Shown here: positions 7,201 through 15,263 of the stretch, in pieces
How the letters are laid out: every line of letters begins with the position of its first letter
Position numbering within the stretch: position 1 is the first letter of the stretch
Assembly (NCBI GenBank): GCA_025924755.1
Contig: JAICHT010000006.1
Coordinates: forward strand, 1-29,023
DNA: 29,023 nt
Source of the DNA: Chitinophagaceae bacterium
Lineage (GTDB): Bacteria; Bacteroidota; Bacteroidia; Chitinophagales; Chitinophagaceae
Direction of reading: 5' to 3'
The notes under the pieces: model-generated
Told to the model about the DNA's origin: nothing
Seen by the model: the letters and a program-made list of their open reading frames with translations, nothing else
Database searches by the model: none
Position numbers and translations under genes: made by a program

Positions 7201-8274
7201 TTATAGTTTTTCATATAAAGCCCGCAGCTTTTCCCGGGTCATTACTTTTTCCCAGTCTTTTCCCAAGGCGTTTTCCCATAAAGGTTTCATACCCAGCGAT
7301 ACGTTAATCATTTTATCATACTGGTCGTCCGTCAGGTTTTTACAAATTCCCTGCGGGATGTTCACTCCATTTTTTTGAACCATCTTTTTAAATTCCGCTA
7401 CGCCTTTAGGATAGTAATCTTCTAAATGATCCATTACAATGCAGTTGCCCAAGCCATGTTTGGTGCCTAGCAAATAGCTTAACCCGTAGCTTACTGCATG
7501 CGTAACGCCTACCTGCGAGTAAGCGATACTCATGCCGCCTGCGTAAGAGGCCATCATCAGTTTGTCATCGCATTCGGCATCCCATACGTCTTTTTGTAAA
7601 AAAACATATTGGCAAAGCTCCAGCGCTTTTTCGCCATAGCTTTTGCTAAACTCATTTAAATAGGTGCCCTGCAGGCTTTCAATACAATGGATATAACAAT
7701 CCATGCCGGTATAAAAACGCTGGTCTGCCGGTGCATTGGCTGTAAGTTCCGGATCTAATATTATTTGGTTGAAAGGTGTAAAGTCGGAGTTCATGCCCAG
7801 TTTTTTAGTAGGGCCGGTTAGTACGGTGGTACGGCTTACCTCGGCACCTGTGCCGCTCAATGTAGGAATACCGGCTTTGTACACCCCCGGATTCTTCACC
7901 AGATCCCAACCCTGATAATCAGCCGAAGAGCCGGGGTTGGTCATCATTAACGAAACCGCTTTTGCAAGGTCCATAGCCGAGCCGCCGCCAATACCAATAA
8001 TGCCGCTGATGGTTCCAAATTCGTCTTTCAGGCTTTTTGCCAATTGATCCACATAAGAGGTTTTTGGTTCGTATGTAACATCAGCAAAAATTATTTTATC
8101 ATTATGGCGAAGCGGTATCCTGCTTACAAGTGGTTTATTTTCAAAGAAGTGGTCTATCAAAAAAACCATCGGCTTGCCATCTTTGCGGTGGGGCTGAATA
8201 ATTTCATCCAGCTGGTTAAAACATCCCCTGCCATATACCACATAATCTACCATTTTAAAATTCCTGAATTTCAT
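7201..8274 (-). CDS. Fe-type alcohol dehydrogenase, KdnB-like (Kdo 8-oxidase)
   Basis: An iron-type (group III) alcohol dehydrogenase. The NAD(P) loop GGGSAMD lies at residues 96-102, and the metal ligands are Asp192 and His196 (MDCYIHCIES), His259 (GVTHAVSY) and His273 (KHGLGN). The opening MKFRNFKMVDYVVYGRGCFNQL resembles KdnB, which oxidises C8 of Kdo before transamination to 8-amino-Kdo in Shewanella. I chose the ATG at 8274, giving 357 residues. The 15-residue extension to 8319 is not family-like. Support for KdnB over another Fe-ADH comes from the sequence resemblance and from kdsB lying 1.3 kb away on the same strand. The partner aminotransferase KdnA is not in the window, so pathway assignment stays inference. 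Confidence 0.75.
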   Translation of the reverse strand: MKFRNFKMVDYVVYGRGCFNQLDEIIQPHRKDGKPMVFLIDHFFENKPLVSRIPLRHNDKIIFADVTYEPKTSYVDQLAKSLKDEFGTISGIIGIGGGSAMDLAKAVSLMMTNPGSSADYQGWDLVKNPGVYKAGIPTLSGTGAEVSRTTVLTGPTKKLGMNSDFTPFNQIILDPELTANAPADQRFYTGMDCYIHCIESLQGTYLNEFSKSYGEKALELCQYVFLQKDVWDAECDDKLMMASYAGGMSIAYSQVGVTHAVSYGLSYLLGTKHGLGNCIVMDHLEDYYPKGVAEFKKMVQKNGVNIPQGICKNLTDDQYDKMINVSLGMKPLWENALGKDWEKVMTREKLRALYEKL

Positions 8275-8447
8275 AGCTATGTATTTAATTGTAAAAACAA
8301 CCGCACAAATGTCGGACAAATACCATTGATTAAAATAATTGTGCTACATCTTTAACTATACATCCCGCAGAAGTAAAAAACTTTTGTTTTTGCCAATCGG
8401 GGAAATTGCCATTTGTATTTTGTAACTTTCTATTCCAAAACTATGCG

Positions 8448-9512
8448 GTGAGAATTACTTTATCATTGGTCATATCTTTTCTTTGGTATGCCTGCCTGGT
8501 GCCGATAACCACTATGGCGCAAGCTGCACCTGCCGCTTTGTTTGAAAGTGATGCGGTGTTTCAATTTAAATTGTCTGGCGATATCCGGACATTGTTTAAC
8601 GACAGGGGCGATGCACCTCAATATCACCCATTGCGGCTTACGTATAAAAAAAATGATAGCACTGAAGTGTCCGTGTCTTTAAAGGCTAAAACCAGGGGCA
8701 ACTTCCGCCGCAGCAGCGAAAACTGTACGTACCCTCCTATTTTGCTCAACTTTCAGAAAACAGAAAGCAAGCAGTCGCTTTTTGAAAATCAGAACAAATT
8801 GAAACTGGTTACTACCTGTCGCAATGAAAATTATGTGATACGGGAATACCTGGTATATAAACTATACAACCTGCTAACACCCAAAAGCTTTAAAGCGCGG
8901 CTGGCAAGAGTAACGTTTTATGATACGATAAAGAAAAAGGAAACGACCTTTTATGGCATGCTGCTGGAAGAGGATATGCAAATGGCCAAACGAAATGGCC
9001 TGAAGGTGATTAATAAAAAAATGATAGCCGGCGAAAGTACCGAAACGGAAACCTTTTTAAAAATGGCCGTGTTTCAATATATGATCGGCAATACCGATTG
9101 GTCGGTACCTTACTTGCACAATATCCGGATTGTTGCGTTTGATTCGTTGAGCATTCCATCAGTAGTGCCATATGATTTTGATTATTCCGGAATTGTAAAT
9201 GCGCCCTACGCTGTGCCGCCGGAGCAACTGGCCCTACGGTCTACTCAGGACAGGCGTTTCAGGGGTTATTGTATAACCGACATGAAAACATTTGATGCAG
9301 TGATTGCTACATTTAACCGGCTGAAAAATGATTTTTATAATGTGTATACCTCCTGCCCATTGCTGGACGCTAAGTATGTGTCTGCCACTATTAAATTCCT
9401 CGATGATTTTTACAGCACTATTAATAATCCTAAAAGATTAAAAGCTGCCTTTAGTTATCCTTGTAACAAAGATGTTCCGGATGTGGTTATAAAAGGGCTG
9501 GGCGAAGAATAA
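8448..9512 (+). CDS. Secreted CotH-like (kinase-fold) protein
   Basis: I place the start at GTG 8448, which gives a 354-residue protein with a signal peptide (basic Arg2, hydrophobic core to about residue 22, then TTMAQA before the likely cut). The longer frame opens at TTG 8406 and would put 14 extra residues before the signal. The body follows the CotH pattern: KTRGNFRR at residues 81-88, a re-entrant helix IREYLVYKLY, YGMLLEEDMQMAKRNG, a catalytic-loop-like GNTDWSVPYLHN (about 214-225) and PYDFDYSG (about 242-249), whose Asp-Phe-Asp resembles the DFG-type metal site. CotH proteins are extracellular or envelope kinases of spores and secreted substrates. No function is known for this branch. 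It lies between kdnB and kdsB but on the opposite strand. Confidence 0.7.
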   Translation: MRITLSLVISFLWYACLVPITTMAQAAPAALFESDAVFQFKLSGDIRTLFNDRGDAPQYHPLRLTYKKNDSTEVSVSLKAKTRGNFRRSSENCTYPPILLNFQKTESKQSLFENQNKLKLVTTCRNENYVIREYLVYKLYNLLTPKSFKARLARVTFYDTIKKKETTFYGMLLEEDMQMAKRNGLKVINKKMIAGESTETETFLKMAVFQYMIGNTDWSVPYLHNIRIVAFDSLSIPSVVPYDFDYSGIVNAPYAVPPEQLALRSTQDRRFRGYCITDMKTFDAVIATFNRLKNDFYNVYTSCPLLDAKYVSATIKFLDDFYSTINNPKRLKAAFSYPCNKDVPDVVIKGLGEE

Positions 9513-9532
9513 ATTATTGTCTTAATAATATA

Positions 9533-10249
9533 TTACAACAAGGCTGCGGCTCTTTCCAAATCTTCCGGAGTATCAATTTCAACACCCATATAGTCGGTTA
9601 TTACCATACGGATGGGTATTCCGTTTTCCAAATAGCGCAGGCATTCTATTTTTTCTGCTTCTTCCAAAGGCGAAAGCGGCCAGGATGTAAAGTTTAGCAA
9701 CGCTTGTTTTCGAAAGGCATATATGCCAATATGCTCGTAATACGTAATCGGTATATTTTTATTACGGGGATATGGAATAATGCTGCGGCTGAAGAATAAG
9801 GCATTGTTGTTTTTATCTACACACACTTTTACATAGTTAGGGTCAGCAATAAAACTTTCGTCTTCCAGCACCTGCATTAACGATCCCACCTGCACACTTT
9901 CATCTTTAAATTGATCGAGTAATTTTTGCAGCGGTTCTTTTTTTACAAAAGGCGTGTCGCCCTGTACGTTTATAATTACGTCTGCATCCAGAGCCGCTGC
10001 TATTTCGGCTATGCGGTCGCTGCCGCTTTCGTGTGGCTTTGTGCTTGTAACCACATGGCCGTTGTATTTTTTTATTTCATTAAAAATAATTTCACTATCA
10101 GTAACTACTATTACATCATCAAACAAACCGGTGCTTTTTGTGGCAAGATATACGGTAGCTATTACGCTTTTATCGCCCAGCGGCTGCATTAGTTTTCCCG
10201 GAAAACGGCTTGCGGCATACCGGGCCGGTATCATGGCTATTTGCTTCAT
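9533..10249 (-). CDS. kdsB: Kdo / 8-amino-Kdo cytidylyltransferase KdsB
   Basis: KdsB activates Kdo with CTP to CMP-Kdo for the inner core of lipopolysaccharide, in the cytosol. The 238-residue protein has the family length. It keeps the nucleotide loop PARYAASRFPGK (residues 8-19), the metal-binding QGD ending at Asp98, FFSRSIIPYPR, and IDTPEDLE with Asp226. Two family positions differ from the E. coli-type enzyme: QGDEP is QGDTP here, and STRLPGKPL is ASRFPGKLM. In Shewanella a KdsB homologue prefers 8-amino-Kdo. With a KdnB-like gene nearby, the same substrate is plausible here, but specificity cannot be proved by eye. A -7 element lies at 10272-10279. Confidence 0.92.
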   Translation of the reverse strand: MKQIAMIPARYAASRFPGKLMQPLGDKSVIATVYLATKSTGLFDDVIVVTDSEIIFNEIKKYNGHVVTSTKPHESGSDRIAEIAAALDADVIINVQGDTPFVKKEPLQKLLDQFKDESVQVGSLMQVLEDESFIADPNYVKVCVDKNNNALFFSRSIIPYPRNKNIPITYYEHIGIYAFRKQALLNFTSWPLSPLEEAEKIECLRYLENGIPIRMVITDYMGVEIDTPEDLERAAALL

Positions 10250-10271
10250 AATGTTGTTGATATGTGTAAAT

Positions 10272-10279
10272 CAAAAATA
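10272..10279 (-). promoter_or_regulatory. -7 element upstream of kdsB
   Basis: On the minus strand this reads TATTTTTG, a full match to TAnnTTTG, 22 bases before the kdsB ATG. No TTG is present at the usual -33 distance, so the promoter call is tentative. Confidence 0.35.
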
Positions 10280-10352
10280 GCTTCAAATTGATTCATGTGC
10301 GGTAGCCGGGCAAAAAGATATAGCAACTTGATATTAAAGACTAAGAAAATTG

Positions 10353-10760
10353 TTAGTTGCCGTGGGGCAGTTCTTTAAAATCGTATCCGCAGGCAGAGCA
10401 CTGGTACATTTTTGTAATTTCTACCGATTGTCCATTGAGCAACATACTTATTAAGGCGGACAGTTTACATTTATAAGTTTTGGTAACGCTTACCGACTTT
10501 AGCGCATGAGCTTTGCATATAGGGCAGGGAATGCTTTTTAAATATTGCTCTTCAGCTTTGTCAATTAAGTCCCAGGCTCTTTCTACATGTTCGGTATGCA
10601 CCATCAGCTTTATACCGCCCAGCGCGGGGCTTAATAGTGGATCAATGGTTATAATATGCTCGTCTTTTAAATAGCAGTTGATGTTGGCATGTTGCAGCAT
10701 ATTTAGTACAATATTGGCCTCTATATAATTGTCAAACGATCGCAATTGCACATAGTTCAT
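10353..10760 (-). CDS. DUF2007 domain protein with C-terminal zinc ribbon
   Basis: From the ATG at 10760 the protein has 135 residues (a TTG two codons upstream is possible). The first half, from YVQLRSFDNYIEANIVLNML to HTEHVERAWDLID, is a ferredoxin-like DUF2007 domain, annotated in databases as a putative signal-transducing or PII-like domain. The second half carries CPIC and CSAC pairs about 43 residues apart, which together can form a zinc ribbon. There is no membrane segment. The function is unknown; a cytosolic ligand-sensing or adaptor role is only suggested by the fold. It lies 98 bases after dnaN on the same strand but behind a strong terminator, so it is probably transcribed separately. 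Confidence 0.75.
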   Translation of the reverse strand: MNYVQLRSFDNYIEANIVLNMLQHANINCYLKDEHIITIDPLLSPALGGIKLMVHTEHVERAWDLIDKAEEQYLKSIPCPICKAHALKSVSVTKTYKCKLSALISMLLNGQSVEITKMYQCSACGYDFKELPHGN

Positions 10761-10806
10761 AAGCAATTATTTACAAAGTCAATAACTCACAGGCAAAACC
10801 TACAAC

Positions 10807-10834
10807 CAAAAAAATGCCGGGCTATGGCCGGCAT
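10807..10834 (-). terminator. Rho-independent terminator of dnaN
   Basis: On the minus strand the perfect 7-bp GC-rich stem ATGCCGG/CCGGCAT (10834-10828 with 10820-10814) has a 7-base loop and is followed by seven T residues (10813-10807). It sits 25 bases after the dnaN stop. Confidence 0.88.
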
Positions 10835-10858
10835 ATGATCTTTTCATAAAATTACCAA

Positions 10859-11974
10859 TTACTGGTTGAGCATCAATGGCATTACCAGCATTAATAATTC
10901 TTCATCTTCTTCTGGTTCGGTAGGTTTTAATATGCCGGCTTTGGTAGGTGTGGATAGTTCAATACGCACTTCGCTGCCATCCGCTGCGTTTAGCATTTCA
11001 ATTAAAAAACGGGCATTGAAAGCTATGGTTAAATCTTCGCCATCGTACTGGCACCGCATGCGTTCGTTTCCTTCAAAACTGAAATCTACATCCTGTGCCG
11101 CTAATTGTAATTCGCTGCCGCTAATGCTTAATGCTACCTGGTTGGTGCTTTTGTTACTAAACACACTTACACGGCGCAAGGCGCTTTGGAAGCTGCTTTT
11201 ATCCAATACCAGTTTATATGGATTATCCAGGGGGATGACTACTTTATAATCGGGGAAACGGGCATCAATTAACCGGCAACTCATTTGTGTAGTGCCGTGT
11301 TTTACAAAAAGGTGATTGCTATTGTAGCTCATCGTAATTTCATCATCATTGTCGGGCAGGGCCGATTTTAAAAGATTGAGCGGCTTACGCGGCACGATAA
11401 ACGAATCCTGGTTCGGGCAGCTTACATCGGTTCTTTTATAGCGAACCAACCGGTGCGCATCGGTAGCTACAAATTGGATAAACCCTTTATCCAGTTCCAC
11501 AAAAACGCCGGTCATGGCCGGACGCAGGTCATCATTGCTTACAGCAAAAAGGGTTTTATTAATAGCGGTTACCAAAGCCGTAGCCTTCATGGTAAACGAA
11601 GTAGTATCATCGGCAGCAGGTTCTTTAGGAAAGTTATCCGGGTTCTCACCCATTACTTTGTATTTACCATTGTCCGAAGTAATCTCTACGCCAAAGTTTT
11701 TATCAATAGTAAATGTAAGAGGCTGATCGGGCAGGTTCTTTAGCGAATCCATTAAAATTTTGGCAGGTATGCATACTCTGCCCGCTTCTTTAGCTTCAAT
11801 ATCCAATTGAATACGCATCACCGTTTCCAGGTCGGTAGCTACTACGGTAAGCGTATTATTATTGATTTCAAACAAAAAATCTTCCAATATAGGCAGCACC
11901 GTGTTGGCATTAATTACCCCGGATATATGCTGAAGCTGTTTAAGCAGTTGAGAGGACGAAGCAATAAATTTCAT
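10859..11974 (-). CDS. dnaN: DNA polymerase III beta sliding clamp
   Basis: The beta clamp is a ring-shaped dimer that tethers the replicative polymerase to DNA and recruits other replication and repair proteins. From ATG 11974 the protein has 371 residues with three tandem clamp domains. Recognisable segments are MKFIASSSQLLKQLQ at the start, ATDAHRLVRYKR near the middle and the C-terminal edge LMLVMPLMLNQ. I prefer ATG 11974 over 11998 because MKFI is the family-typical start and the extra eight residues are not. It ends at a strong terminator. dnaA and recF, frequent neighbours in other phyla, are absent. The upstream gap has no clear -7 element, though TAGTTTCG is a near match. Confidence 0.97.
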   Translation of the reverse strand: MKFIASSSQLLKQLQHISGVINANTVLPILEDFLFEINNNTLTVVATDLETVMRIQLDIEAKEAGRVCIPAKILMDSLKNLPDQPLTFTIDKNFGVEITSDNGKYKVMGENPDNFPKEPAADDTTSFTMKATALVTAINKTLFAVSNDDLRPAMTGVFVELDKGFIQFVATDAHRLVRYKRTDVSCPNQDSFIVPRKPLNLLKSALPDNDDEITMSYNSNHLFVKHGTTQMSCRLIDARFPDYKVVIPLDNPYKLVLDKSSFQSALRRVSVFSNKSTNQVALSISGSELQLAAQDVDFSFEGNERMRCQYDGEDLTIAFNARFLIEMLNAADGSEVRIELSTPTKAGILKPTEPEEDEELLMLVMPLMLNQ

Positions 11975-12125
11975 GTGTATAGTATTTTCAATTGCCACTA
12001 CAATACAAGCAACTGTATGGTTATTTGTTTATGTAGGTAGTAGCGAAACTACAGATTTTTAAAACACAGCACTTTGTTGTTTTTACACCTATATGTTAGT
12101 AAATTAAATTTTCAACCGGTGTGTA

Positions 12126-12165
12126 AAGCCGGTAACTGTTATTATAGGTAAGAAGCCGGTAGCTG
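12126..12165 (+). repeat. Pair of 13-base direct repeats upstream of the YbjN-like gene
   Basis: AAGCCGGTAACTG (12126-12138) and AAGCCGGTAGCTG (12153-12165) match at 12 of 13 bases with a 27-base period. They lie in the 269-base gap between divergent dnaN and the gene at 12244. They could be regulator sites, but chance similarity is not excluded. Apart from these I see nothing definite in the gap. Confidence 0.4.
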
Positions 12166-12243
12166 CACAATAACTAACTTAGCCCTGTTATTAATTGGAC
12201 ATCAATTTGCAGTTGAAAATACCTGTAAAAAAGACAATATGCT

Positions 12244-13569
12244 ATGCTGGAAAGGATATTTAAACGACCAAAAAAGCAAAAACCGCCTGTTATTAAAGAG
12301 CCTGCTATTATTTTTGGACGCTACTCCGACAACAATAAGCCGGTAGTGAAAGTAAATAAATGGAATGAGGCCGAGTCACTTTTTAAAGCTAAAAAATATA
12401 CGGCAAGCATTACAGCTTTTTTTGATTATTTAAAAGATGAAGACGAGGAAAATGTATTGCACCGGCCATTAGAGAATGGTGGAATATTTGAGCTGTACCA
12501 GGGCTCTAAAATTATCCGTGGCTCTTACGATCTGGAAAGGCTGGAAGCGGAAGTAGTATTGGCTGTGATGCCGCAGGCCAGCACGCCGGTAATGCGCCGC
12601 CTGCTGGAAATGAATTTTACACTTTATTACTGCCGGTATGCATTAAATGAAAATAAATTGTGCATGCTGCTGGATAGTGATATTGAAACATCCAGCCCTA
12701 CAAAACTATATTATGGTTTAAAGGAAATAGCTACCAAAGCAGATAAGCATGATGACCTGCTGGTACAGGACTTTACCAGCCTGCTGCCAATAGATACAGA
12801 ACATATTAAAGAGCTGCCCGAAAAAGAAAAGGAAATTAAATACCGCTATTTTAAAAAATGGATACAGGATGTTTTGAACCTTATTAACAGCGTGGATGCC
12901 GATAAGTTTTCGGGCGGGATTGCCTATATACTGTTAGCGCTTGCTTTTAGAATTGATTACCTGATATTGCCCAATGGAAAATTGCTTTATGAGCTGGAAA
13001 AAATAGTTGATATCTATTTTAAAAAAGACGACCGCCTCATTACTGAAAAAAACCAGGAAATGATGGATTGCTTTACACAATTAGCCTCAAAAACAAAAGC
13101 CGAATTTTACCCATACCTGTTTCAATCAAGATACACGTTTTCCATTACCAATCCGCAGAACTATAAAACCATTGCCGATGCCATATACAACGCCAACCAA
13201 AACGTACGATGGTATAAGGAAAACAAGCATTATAAAATAGCGGCGCAAATAAGCGAATATGGATTTTCGTACTGCCAGTATTCTTACAGCTTACCCAAGC
13301 CGGTCACCGAGTTTTTTAAGTTGTTTATGATAGTAAATTATCCGGCTTATTTTAAGGAGCTGGGCTTTGAACAATGGTATTACAATACGGATACAAAAGA
13401 ATTTAATAAAGAAGCAATCATTGCAAAAGTGGAAAGCATTGAACACCTTTGGAAATTAAAATATGCCGACTTACGCTTCAAAACCGCTAACCTGAAGTTT
13501 GATAATATGATGACCTTTAATCAAAGCTTTACCAACGAAATAGAAATGCTGAATTTAGAAACCCGGTAA
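12244..13569 (+). CDS. Unknown protein with YbjN / type III secretion chaperone-like domain
   Basis: I do not recognise a named family for this 441-residue cytosolic protein. After a basic N-terminus (LERIFKRPKKQK), residues of about 38-180 look like a YbjN/secretion-chaperone alpha-beta fold. The short helix NKWNEAESLFKAKKY is followed by strands such as GGIFELYQGSKII, VVLAVMP and NKLCMLLDSDI, then the helix SPTKLYYGLKEIATKADKHDDLL, whose SP..LY..L..IA..AD pattern is typical of that fold. The rest is helical and aromatic-rich with no membrane segment. It ends 11 bases before the HtrA-like protease gene, whose own C-terminus also looks YbjN-like. The two are almost certainly cotranscribed and may bind each other or a common client, which is inference. 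Confidence 0.6.
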   Translation: MLERIFKRPKKQKPPVIKEPAIIFGRYSDNNKPVVKVNKWNEAESLFKAKKYTASITAFFDYLKDEDEENVLHRPLENGGIFELYQGSKIIRGSYDLERLEAEVVLAVMPQASTPVMRRLLEMNFTLYYCRYALNENKLCMLLDSDIETSSPTKLYYGLKEIATKADKHDDLLVQDFTSLLPIDTEHIKELPEKEKEIKYRYFKKWIQDVLNLINSVDADKFSGGIAYILLALAFRIDYLILPNGKLLYELEKIVDIYFKKDDRLITEKNQEMMDCFTQLASKTKAEFYPYLFQSRYTFSITNPQNYKTIADAIYNANQNVRWYKENKHYKIAAQISEYGFSYCQYSYSLPKPVTEFFKLFMIVNYPAYFKELGFEQWYYNTDTKEFNKEAIIAKVESIEHLWKLKYADLRFKTANLKFDNMMTFNQSFTNEIEMLNLETR

Positions 13570-13580
13570 ATAGTAATTGC

Positions 13581-14681
13581 ATGAATACACAGCAAATCAT
13601 TGAACTATACCGCCCGGCTATTATACAAATTGCTACGCAAACCAGTACTGGCACGGGCTTTTATTTAAAAGAATTTGATTTGGTAGTAACCAATGATCAT
13701 GTAGTGGGCAAAAATGCAGAAGTAACTATAGCCGGACGCAGTTTTGATAAACGTCTTTCGCGGGTGTGGTATACCGATAGAAAACATGACCTTGCTTTTT
13801 TACAACCGCCTGCCGATGTGGTGCTGCCGGAAGTAAAGCTGGGCCAATATGAAGTTATGAAAGACGGAGACGTGGTAGTGGCTATCGGCCATCCGTTCGG
13901 GTTAAATTATACCGCTACGCAAGGTGTAATCTCCAAGGTAGATCGTATAAGAGATGGCATAAAATACATACAGATTGATGCGGCTATTAACCCCGGAAAC
14001 AGCGGCGGCCCGTTAGTAAATAAAAGCGGAGAAATTATTGGCGTCAATTCCTTTATCATACGCGGAGGCGATAACCTGGGTTTTGCATTGCCGGTAAACT
14101 ATTTGCTGGAAGCGCTTCAATTATACCTGCCGCATAAGGGCCAGTCCTCTACCCGATGCCACACCTGTAATTACCTGGTGCTGCCCACTAATATTGATGC
14201 TACTAAATACTGTCCTTTTTGTGGTTCGGAAGTGCGCTTGCCGGAGCTGCCGGAAAAAGAGGCGAAGCCCGTGGGTACTGCTAAAATGGTAGAAGAAATA
14301 TTAACCGAATTAGGTAAAGATGTGAAGCTGGCGCGGAATGGCAATAACAACTGGAGTGTAAAAGAAGGATCGGCGAAAATTAAAATCAATTACAATTCCA
14401 AAAACTTTTTTGTGGCTGGCGATGCCTATTTATGCCAGTTGCCCACAGATACCGAAAAAATAAAATCGCTCTACGAGTATTTGCTGAAAGAAAATTATCA
14501 TTTAGACGGCCTGGTGTTAAGCTGTTTAAAACAAAATATTGTGCTTTCCTGCATTATGTATGATCTCGATCTTACGGAGCAAACTGGTATTGATATGTTC
14601 CGGAAATTTTTTCAAAAAGCCGACTATTACGATCAACTGCTGGAAAAAGAATATGGCTGTGTAGAATTGCTGGAAGAATAA
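13581..14681 (+). CDS. Cytosolic HtrA-like trypsin-fold protease with zinc ribbon and YbjN-like tail
   Basis: The first 185 residues form a chymotrypsin-like protease with the complete triad His40 (VTNDHVV), Asp70 (DRKHDLAFL) and Ser141 (NPGNSGGPL), as in DegP/HtrA. Unlike those periplasmic enzymes, it has no signal peptide, no membrane anchor and no PDZ domain. Residues 193-214 form a zinc ribbon with Cys193, Cys196, Cys211 and Cys214. Residues of about 235-350 show a YbjN/secretion-chaperone-like pattern of helices and strands. It follows the unknown gene after 11 bases and precedes recX by 32 bases, so a three-gene transcript is likely. A cytosolic processing or quality-control protease with substrate recognition through the ribbon or tail is inference; the substrate is unknown. 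Confidence 0.85.
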   Translation: MNTQQIIELYRPAIIQIATQTSTGTGFYLKEFDLVVTNDHVVGKNAEVTIAGRSFDKRLSRVWYTDRKHDLAFLQPPADVVLPEVKLGQYEVMKDGDVVVAIGHPFGLNYTATQGVISKVDRIRDGIKYIQIDAAINPGNSGGPLVNKSGEIIGVNSFIIRGGDNLGFALPVNYLLEALQLYLPHKGQSSTRCHTCNYLVLPTNIDATKYCPFCGSEVRLPELPEKEAKPVGTAKMVEEILTELGKDVKLARNGNNNWSVKEGSAKIKINYNSKNFFVAGDAYLCQLPTDTEKIKSLYEYLLKENYHLDGLVLSCLKQNIVLSCIMYDLDLTEQTGIDMFRKFFQKADYYDQLLEKEYGCVELLEE

Positions 14682-14713
14682 AGGAAGACATTGAAGAAAG
14701 CATTGTAAACATC

Positions 14714-15187
14714 ATGCAAAAAAAATACTTAACCAAAGAAGAGGCCCTGCAAAAGCTGCGGCAATATTGCGCTTACCAGGAAAGAAGCCACTATGAAGTG
14801 ATTCAAAAATTGTGGGACCTGGGAGTACGCAAAGCAGAGCATGGTGATATTATAACGGCACTGATAGAAGAGGATTACTTGAATGAAGAACGCTTTGCAA
14901 TACAGTTTGCCGGCGGTAAGTTTAGAATGAAAGACTGGGGAAAAAAGAAAATATACTATGCCTTAAAAGAAAAACAGGTAAGTAATTATTGCATTACCAA
15001 AGCGCTGAATGCTATTGACGAAGCAGACTATCTGAAAACATTGCATAGCCTGGCTGAAAAAAAATACGAACTACTGAAAGGGGAGCAATATCTGATTCGT
15101 AAAAAGAAAACAACCGATTACCTGATGCAAAAAGGATTTGAACCGGAATTGGTTACAAAGGTTTTAAAACAAATTGCAGAAAAGTAA
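14714..15187 (+). CDS. recX: Regulatory protein RecX
   Basis: RecX binds RecA filaments and tunes recombination and the DNA-damage response. The 157-residue all-helical protein has the family length and three-helix repeats. Diagnostic stretches are ALQKLRQYCAYQERSHYEVIQKL, LIEEDYLNEERFAIQFAGGKFR (the central EEDYLNEERFA motif), and a KKTTDYLMQKGFEPELVTKVL repeat at the end. recA itself is not in the window. The gene is 32 bases after the protease gene on the same strand. After its stop, a 6-bp inverted repeat (AGCGTT 15210-15215 with AACGCT 15226-15231) lacks a T tract, so termination there is uncertain. Confidence 0.9.
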   Translation: MQKKYLTKEEALQKLRQYCAYQERSHYEVIQKLWDLGVRKAEHGDIITALIEEDYLNEERFAIQFAGGKFRMKDWGKKKIYYALKEKQVSNYCITKALNAIDEADYLKTLHSLAEKKYELLKGEQYLIRKKKTTDYLMQKGFEPELVTKVLKQIAEK

Positions 15188-15263
15188 TCAGGATTTTATT
15201 TTCATTGATAGCGTTTTCCACAACTAACGCTCCGGTAACTTATTTGATTATTAACTTGCGTCC

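Noticed and set aside
9513..9529. ATTATT/AATAAT hairpin between the CotH-like and kdsB stops
   Set aside because: The stem is only six A-T pairs and has no T tract of its own; too weak to call a terminator.
11975..11998. Eight-residue N-terminal extension of dnaN
   Set aside because: Clamp proteins of this phylum start at the MKFI-type sequence; the extension has no family support.
15214..15222. TTTTCCACA, a DnaA-box match before the nitrilase gene
   Set aside because: It is isolated; a single 9-mer of this kind is expected by chance in a window of this size, unlike the cluster at 2683-3098.
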